NCBI GenBank assembly: GCA_026393585.1
Contig: JAPKZV010000109.1
Location: forward strand, 1-32,222
Origin: Actinomycetota bacterium
GTDB taxonomy: Bacteria > Actinomycetota > Acidimicrobiia > Acidimicrobiales > Ilumatobacteraceae
DNA: 32,222 nt
Direction of reading: 5' to 3'
A model generated the notes under the pieces. It was not told where the DNA came from and ran no database searches. It was given only the letters and a program-made list of their open reading frames with translations. Both the position numbers and the translations under genes were made by a program. Shown here piece by piece: positions 27,630 to 32,222 of this stretch (positions are counted from its first letter, which is position 1; every line of letters starts with the position of its first letter).

Positions 27630-28054
27630 TGTCTGAAGCCCCTGGCTTCCGTGTCGAAGTTGTTTCGCCAGAGCGCGTTGTGTTCTCTGGCGAAACAACA
27701 CAGATCATCACCCGCACCATTGGTGGGGGAGAAATTGCGTTCCTTCCCGGACACACATCATTCCTTGGTGCACTCACTGAAAACCACACACGCGTGTGGT
27801 TGAGCGATGGCACCATCATGAACCTCGCCATTCACGGCGGTTTCGTTGAAGTGTCCGACAACGTGGTCACTTTGCTCAGCGATGGTGCCGAACTCGGTAG
27901 CGAGATCGACATCGAGCGTGCACGTCGTGCCCTCGAGCGTGCTGAAGAACTGACGCGCACAGAAAACTCCACCGAAGTTGAGGCCAGTTTGCGTCGTGCG
28001 CATGCTCGTCTTGCCGCTGCTGGTGGCCTTGCTGGCGTCAACGCCGGCCACTAA
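27629..28054 (+). CDS. atpC: ATP synthase subunit epsilon
   Basis: 141 residues. The beta-sandwich N-terminal domain (FRVEVVSPERVVFSGETTQIITRTIGGGEIAFLPGHTSFLGAL) and VWLSDGTIMNLAIHGGFVEVSDNVVTLLSDGAELGSEID are standard. The C-terminal helical pair (ERARRALERAEEL... RRAHARLAAAGG) is present, though short. Epsilon connects gamma to the c ring and can inhibit ATP hydrolysis. The start shares its A with the atpD stop. An SDR gene follows after three bases. Confidence 0.95.
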
Positions 28055-28057
28055 TTC

Positions 28058-28831
28058 ATGACCCTGCCTTTTCAGCGAGCACTCATCACCGGTGCTTCTG
28101 CGGGTATTGGTGAAGAGTTTGTTCATCAACTCAGCCGTGCTGGTATTCCGTGTGTTCTCGTTGCGCGTCGCGGCGACCGCTTAGAGCAACTTGCCGAGCA
28201 ATACAGCACATGTGAAGTGCTCGTTGCCGACTTGCTCACTGCAGAAGGTATTGCACGTGTTGCGCAGCGCCTGGCTTCACCAACACTTCCGGTAGATCTC
28301 TTGGTGAACAATGCAGGCTTTGGTTCCTCGGGAACATTTCTCTCGGTTCCTGTCAACAACTCCACCGGGCAAATTGACTTAAATGTTCGGGCGTTAGTGG
28401 AACTGTCACATGCCGCACTGCACGCATTCCAAGAGCGTAAGCGTGGGTACTTACTCAACGTGTCGAGCGTGGCTAGTTTTCAATCGGGCCCTGGCATGGC
28501 GGTGTATTCCGCAACAAAAGCTTTCGTTACTAGTTTCTCTGAAGCACTGCATGAAGAACTACGCAAGAGCCCTGTGCATGTGAGTGCGTTGTGCCCTGGT
28601 TTTGTGCGCACAGAGTTTCAAGAAGTAGCTCAAACGGGTGCAGAAATTGATTCCATCCCCAAGTTCATGTGGCTCAATATTGCCAACGTGGTATCGGAAG
28701 CGTTAGCGGGAACAGCAAAGGGCAAAGCGCTCATTGTTCCAGGTACGCAATACAAGAGCATGCTCATGTGGGTACGCCTGGTGCCGCGCGTAGTGATGCG
28801 CCGTGTGTCGGGAAAAATTGTCGGAATTTAA
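28058..28831 (+). CDS. Short-chain dehydrogenase/reductase
   Basis: 257 residues of classical SDR type: nucleotide-binding TGASAGIG (about 10-17), LVNNAG (about 83-88), NVSSVAS with the catalytic serine, and YSATK with Tyr150 and Lys154. VSALCPGFVRTEF follows as usual. The substrate is not apparent; the closest familiar group is the DltE/YqjQ-like cluster of short-chain oxidoreductases with a hydrophobic, basic C-terminus (MLMWVRLVPRVVMRRVSGKIVGI), which may associate with membranes. It follows atpC by three bases and may be read with the operon. The stop codon overlaps the stop of the convergent kup gene. Confidence 0.9.
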   Translation: MTLPFQRALITGASAGIGEEFVHQLSRAGIPCVLVARRGDRLEQLAEQYSTCEVLVADLLTAEGIARVAQRLASPTLPVDLLVNNAGFGSSGTFLSVPVNNSTGQIDLNVRALVELSHAALHAFQERKRGYLLNVSSVASFQSGPGMAVYSATKAFVTSFSEALHEELRKSPVHVSALCPGFVRTEFQEVAQTGAEIDSIPKFMWLNIANVVSEALAGTAKGKALIVPGTQYKSMLMWVRLVPRVVMRRVSGKIVGI

Positions 28832-30813
28832 ATTTCGACGCGTGACCCAACTTCAAACACACGCTCTGTTGGCAAGTTGAAAAAGCGGCTTGCACTGTCG
28901 GCGCCGCGATTCAAAAACACGAAGAGATGTTCTTGGAGTGGGTTCATGCCGGGCGCTTTACCCGCAATGATGGATTCATGACCAAGGAAATAGGTGACAT
29001 CTTCTGGGTCGTATTCGAGACCAGGGTGAGTAATTGCTGCGAGCACCTTCGGAACATCGGGGTCTTCCATAAAGCCGAAAGACACTTCAACTTGGAAAAC
29101 GCCCGGAGCAACTTTCTTCACTGAAGCGCGGTGTTCGGGTGACACGCGGGGTTCGTCGGCAGTGTCGACAGCAACGATGAGAGTGGTGTTGTGCAGAACC
29201 TTGTTGTGCTTCAAGTTGTTCACCAGAGCTGGGGGAGCCTTACCCAAGTCTTTAAACATGAACACCGCTGTTCCTGTGACGCGTTTAATGCCCTCAGCTT
29301 CGTCGAGTACATCTTCAATGGGTCGTTCACCACGGTGAATACGAGCAGCCACCAAAATGCGGCCACGTCGCCAGGTTTGCATTTGCACCATCAAAATGGC
29401 ACCAACTGCAAGTGCAAACCAACCGCCGTGAGGAATCTTGATGACGTTTGCCCCAAGAAAACCTAATTCAATGAGAAGAAGCGGCACGCAGATGAGGAAG
29501 CCACGCGTGCGACTCCAATTCCAGCGGTCGGTAATGACGCGGAAGAAGATGAGTGTGGTAATTGCCATGGTCATCGTGACGGCAATTCCATAAGCCGCAG
29601 CGAGGTTTGATGAAGTGCGGAACCCGAGAACCAGGCCAATGCACGCAATCATCAAAGCCCAGTTCACGAGTGGAACATAGATTTGCCCTGAATGACTTGA
29701 CGACGTGTGGCGAATTTGAATACGTGGCAAATAGTCGAGCTGCACGGCTTGCGCGGTGAGAGAGAACACGCCCGAGATGAGTGCCTGTGACGCAATGATG
29801 GTGGCGCAGGTGGCGAGAATCACCAAAGGCAACAGCAGTGGCTCTGGTGCCATACGGAAAAAGACGCTTTCAATTGCTTCAGGGTTTTGCAAGAGGAATG
29901 CGCCTTGGCCCCAATAGTTCAACAAGAGTGCTGGAAGCACGACGGCATACCATCCTAGGGTGATGGGCTTACGGCCGAAGTGGCCCATGTCGGCGTACAA
30001 CGCTTCGCCACCGGTGACCACCAAGAAAATGGATCCGAGAGACAAAAACGCATGGCTCGATTCATGAGTGAAGTACTGCACTGCGTAGTACGGGTTGACC
30101 GAAGCGATGATGCCGGGCTCTGACCACACTTTAGAAAGGCCCAACACAGCAAGTGTGATGAACCAAATAATCATGATGGGTCCAAACACTTTGCCTACTG
30201 CGCCAGTACCACGGCTCTGAACAAAAAAGAGCCCGAGCAAAATGACAACTGCAATGGGGATGACCCAACTATCGAATGAAGTAGATACTTCGCCAAGTCC
30301 TTCAACAGCGCTGAGTACCGATATAGCGGGCGTAATAATGCCGTCTCCGTAGAGCAATGCAGTACCAAAAACTCCGAGGCCGACAAGCAACCCAGCCTTT
30401 GCAGTTGTTGACCCGCGCTTTGGCATGACGAGTGCAGTGAGGGCCAAAATGCCGCCTTCACCACGGTTGTCGGCGCGCATCACAAGAAAGAGGTACTTCA
30501 CGGAAATGATAATGAGAAGCGCCCAAAAGGCAAGTGAACACACGCCATACACGTTGATGTTGTCCACCATCATGGGGTGCGACTTCTCGGTAAAAGTTTC
30601 CTTCAGCGAGTAGAGCGGGCTCGTGCCAATGTCGCCATACACAACACCAAGTGCCCCCAGGGCAAGCATTCCCGTGCCGGCTTTGGAATGCCCGTGTTCA
30701 CCATGGGTTTCCGCTGCGCGTTGAGTAGGAGAGGACGCTTTGGCAGCATTTTCTGCTGCAAGGCGTTTGGCAAAGTCAACTGACTCTGGCCCGGCTGTCT
30801 GGTCTGAACCCAC
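28828..30813 (-). CDS. kup: KUP/HAK-type potassium transporter
   Basis: 661 residues from GTG 30813, slightly longer than E. coli Kup (622) because of a hydrophilic N-terminus of about 48 residues. About twelve membrane helices follow, beginning with LGALGVVYGDIGTSPLYSLKETF, the family signature. Further motifs: ADNRGEGGILALTALV, LLYGDGIITPAISVLSAVEGL, and GGEALYADMGHFGR. The soluble C-terminal domain starts near residue 475 and ends VGSRVEI. It imports K+ with protons, so it depends on the gradient handled by the ATP synthase upstream. A TAGGGT box lies eight bases before the GTG, suggesting a leaderless transcript separate from glpX. Confidence 0.95.
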   Translation of the reverse strand: MGSDQTAGPESVDFAKRLAAENAAKASSPTQRAAETHGEHGHSKAGTGMLALGALGVVYGDIGTSPLYSLKETFTEKSHPMMVDNINVYGVCSLAFWALLIIISVKYLFLVMRADNRGEGGILALTALVMPKRGSTTAKAGLLVGLGVFGTALLYGDGIITPAISVLSAVEGLGEVSTSFDSWVIPIAVVILLGLFFVQSRGTGAVGKVFGPIMIIWFITLAVLGLSKVWSEPGIIASVNPYYAVQYFTHESSHAFLSLGSIFLVVTGGEALYADMGHFGRKPITLGWYAVVLPALLLNYWGQGAFLLQNPEAIESVFFRMAPEPLLLPLVILATCATIIASQALISGVFSLTAQAVQLDYLPRIQIRHTSSSHSGQIYVPLVNWALMIACIGLVLGFRTSSNLAAAYGIAVTMTMAITTLIFFRVITDRWNWSRTRGFLICVPLLLIELGFLGANVIKIPHGGWFALAVGAILMVQMQTWRRGRILVAARIHRGERPIEDVLDEAEGIKRVTGTAVFMFKDLGKAPPALVNNLKHNKVLHNTTLIVAVDTADEPRVSPEHRASVKKVAPGVFQVEVSFGFMEDPDVPKVLAAITHPGLEYDPEDVTYFLGHESIIAGKAPGMNPLQEHLFVFLNRGADSASRFFNLPTERVFEVGSRVEI

Positions 30814-30821
30814 GGCTGTTC

Positions 30822-30827
30822 ACCCTA
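30822..30827 (-). promoter_or_regulatory. Probable -10 box for kup
   Basis: On the minus strand TAGGGT is followed by eight bases and the kup GTG at 30813; no ribosome site is present. It overlaps the outer arm of the nested inverted repeat at 30824-30870. Confidence 0.4.
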
Positions 30828-30870
30828 GTTGTTTACGTGCCAACTTGGGCACTTAAGCATAAAAACTAGG
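30824..30870. repeat. Nested inverted repeat between glpX and kup
   Basis: CCTAGTT (30824-30830) pairs with AACTAGG (30864-30870), and inside it GTGCC (30837-30841) pairs with GGCAC (30848-30852) around a six-base loop. The outer right arm includes the glpX stop and the outer left arm overlaps the kup -10. It could be an operator for kup or a weak terminator for glpX; there is no T-run on either strand next to the inner stem. Confidence 0.4.
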
Positions 30871-31864
30871 CGTAATCGACTGAAGCGTAAGTAGACAATT
30901 TGTCAAGGCGATGCTGAGCATCGATGAGTCGCACGGTTCCCGACAAGGAACGCATTACCAAACTCTGGGTGCGGGCTCCTCGTGAGTCGAAGCGCACGCC
31001 TCGGAGCAATTCTCCGTCGGTGACGCCAGTTGCTGCGAAGAAACAGTTGTCGCCCTTCACCAGGTCGTCGGACGTGAGCACTTTGGACAGGTCGTATCCA
31101 GCTGCCAAGGCAGATTGACGCTCTTCTTCATTGCGTGGCCACAAACGACCCTGAATTTCTCCGCCCATGCATTTCAGTGCCGCTGCCGACACCACGCCTT
31201 CGGGGGTGCCGCCAATGCCAATGAGCAAGTCGACGCCAGCATCGGGCCACGATGTTGCGATTGCGCCAAAAATGTCGCCATCGCTAATGAGCTTGATGCG
31301 TGCACCCGTTGAGCGCACTTCTTCAATGAGTTCTTTATGTCGTGGGCGATCGAGAATCATGACGGTGAGGTCGCGTACCGATTCACCTTTTGCTTTGGCA
31401 ACCCATTTGATGTTTTGAGTAGCGGAAGCAGTGATGTCGATATGACCAACAGCTTGTGGGCCCACCACAATTTTTTCCATGTACATACATGGGCCTGGGT
31501 CGAACATGGTGTCGCGTTCTGAAACGGCAATCACCGAAAGCGCATTGCCCATGCCGAGCGAAGTAAGTGTGGTTCCGTCGATGGGGTCAACAGCAACGTC
31601 GGTACGAGGCTGAGTGCCATCGCCAACGTTTTCTCCGTTGTAGAGCATGGGTGCTTCATCTTTTTCACCTTCACCAATCACAACAATGCCGTCCATAGGA
31701 ACGGTGGTGAGTACGGTGCGCATGGCGTCGACGGCGGCAGCATCGGCCCCGTTCTTGTCGCCACGACCCACCCAACGTGCAGCGGCGAGGGCTGCAGATT
31801 CGGTGACTCTGACGAGTTCCATGGCGAGGTTGCGTTCTGGCTTTTGCGGGCGTCGTTCGTTCAT
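30866..31864 (-). CDS. glpX: Class II fructose-1,6-bisphosphatase
   Basis: 332 residues from ATG 31864; a GTG immediately before it (31867) is the alternative. GlpX hydrolyses fructose-1,6-bisphosphate to fructose-6-phosphate in gluconeogenesis and is the usual FBPase of actinobacteria. Signatures: [31 protein letters not shown] (metal-binding glutamates), [20 protein letters not shown], and [18 protein letters not shown]. The length is normal. On its 5' side it faces another gene across 37 bases with two divergent -10 boxes; on its 3' side kup follows after 52 bases. Confidence 0.96.
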   Translation of the reverse strand: MNERRPQKPERNLAMELVRVTESAALAAARWVGRGDKNGADAAAVDAMRTVLTTVPMDGIVVIGEGEKDEAPMLYNGENVGDGTQPRTDVAVDPIDGTTLTSLGMGNALSVIAVSERDTMFDPGPCMYMEKIVVGPQAVGHIDITASATQNIKWVAKAKGESVRDLTVMILDRPRHKELIEEVRSTGARIKLISDGDIFGAIATSWPDAGVDLLIGIGGTPEGVVSAAALKCMGGEIQGRLWPRNEEERQSALAAGYDLSKVLTSDDLVKGDNCFFAATGVTDGELLRGVRFDSRGARTQSLVMRSLSGTVRLIDAQHRLDKLSTYASVDYA

Positions 31865-31872
31865 CACCCCCT

Positions 31873-31878
31873 ACCGTA
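31873..31878 (-). promoter_or_regulatory. Probable -10 box for glpX
   Basis: On the minus strand TACGGT lies five bases before GTG 31867 and eight before ATG 31864. AGGGGG lies between them, close to the start, so either a leaderless or a very short leader mRNA is possible. Confidence 0.4.
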
Positions 31879-31888
31879 GTGCCGGCGC

Positions 31889-31894
31889 TACCCT
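31889..31894 (+). promoter_or_regulatory. Probable -10 box for the last gene
   Basis: TACCCT is followed by seven bases and the ATG at 31902, again without a ribosome site. Together with 31873-31878 it makes a compact divergent promoter pair. Confidence 0.45.
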
Positions 31895-31901
31895 CGGGCT
31901 A

Positions 31902-32222
31902 ATGCCCGTGAAGATTCCTACTGTTCCCCTCGAGCGTTGCCTCGATTCCCGCGACCTGTCCGAGCCTCAGATAAGCCCCGCAGGCGATGTATTGGTGTTT
32001 GGGGCAAGTCAGCAGGGAAAAGGTGAACTGCGCACTATTGCGGGGGTAGGCGGTGCTGAAGAGGCCTGGCCACTTGAGCCAGCGCCAAGTGTGACACGCG
32101 GCTTTGGTGGCGGATGTTTCCATTGGCTGCCCGATGGTTCTGGTGTGGTGTACGTAGCGAAAACTGGCGGGCTGTGGGAAGCCGCTCGCGGTGCAACAAG
32201 TGCATGTCGTATCGACACGCAA
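31902..32222 (+). CDS. S9-type/TolB-like beta-propeller peptidase, N-terminal part (partial)
   Basis: 107 codons are visible and the frame remains open at the window edge. The start gives MPVKIPTVPLERCLDSRDLS, then EPQISPAGDVLVFGASQQGKGELRTIA, and RGFGGGCFHWLPDGSGVVYVAKTGGLWEA. The SEPQxSPxGDxxxF pattern and GGGCFxWLPDGSGVVY are typical of the first propeller blades of prolyl-oligopeptidase (S9)-family proteins in actinobacteria. The catalytic domain lies outside the window, so a peptidase role cannot be confirmed. It is a second, separate protein of the same broad family as the broken one at 13363-15353. Confidence 0.75.
   Translation, partial: MPVKIPTVPLERCLDSRDLSEPQISPAGDVLVFGASQQGKGELRTIAGVGGAEEAWPLEPAPSVTRGFGGGCFHWLPDGSGVVYVAKTGGLWEAARGATSACRIDTQ

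Overview
The window is a 32 kb, densely coded stretch of bacterial chromosome with moderate GC (a little over half by eye). It is most likely from an actinomycete, plausibly an Acidimicrobiia-type freshwater or marine lineage (inference). The evidence is the gene order hom-thrC-rho-rpmE-prfA-prmC-...-glyA-wecA-atpI-atp operon, which matches the arrangement in Mycobacterium and Streptomyces. Other pointers are a GlfT2-type galactofuranosyltransferase, a Rho with a long Asn/Gln/Arg-rich insertion, and many genes whose start codon lies 5-8 nt behind a TANNNT box (leaderless style). No tRNA, rRNA, CRISPR array or classical insertion sequence was seen.

Layout. 1-1985: end of UDP-galactopyranose mutase plus a galactofuranosyltransferase (cell-wall galactan). 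1945-4320 (-): a secreted three-part protein, SpoIID/LytB + SGNH hydrolase + two peptidoglycan-binding repeats. 4355-5314 (-): an AbiEi-like/DUF559 nuclease-fold protein bracketed by two inverted copies of a 54-bp palindromic repeat. 5436-8120: threonine synthesis (hom, thrC; thrB is missing from its usual place). 8321-13394: information-processing block (rho, rpmE, an unrecognised conserved-looking gene, prfA, prmC). 13363-16873 (-): a non-canonical thiolase-like protein followed by an S9 peptidase that carries an internal deletion and frameshift. 16921-19870: rpiB, glyA, wecA. 19898-28054: the complete F-type ATP synthase cluster (two small AtpI-like membrane proteins, then a, c, b, b', delta, alpha, gamma, beta, epsilon), in which beta carries an internal deletion and frameshift. 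28058-28831: a short-chain dehydrogenase. 28828-31864 (-): kup potassium transporter and glpX fructose-1,6-bisphosphatase. 31902-end: start of a second beta-propeller/S9-type peptidase.

The genes are mostly housekeeping: cell-wall galactan and lipid-linked sugar synthesis, aspartate-family amino acids, translation termination, one-carbon metabolism and energy coupling. The best candidates for something new are the DUF559 gene with its flanking inverted palindromes (a possible REP-like or small mobile unit), the SpoIID-SGNH-PG-binding fusion, the unknown gene between rpmE and prfA, the long acidic N-terminal extension on ATP synthase b, and the two genes with similar out-of-frame internal deletions, which may be an assembly problem rather than biology. 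Gene-free gaps are all below 300 bases; the longest is the roughly 200-base rho leader (8121-8320).
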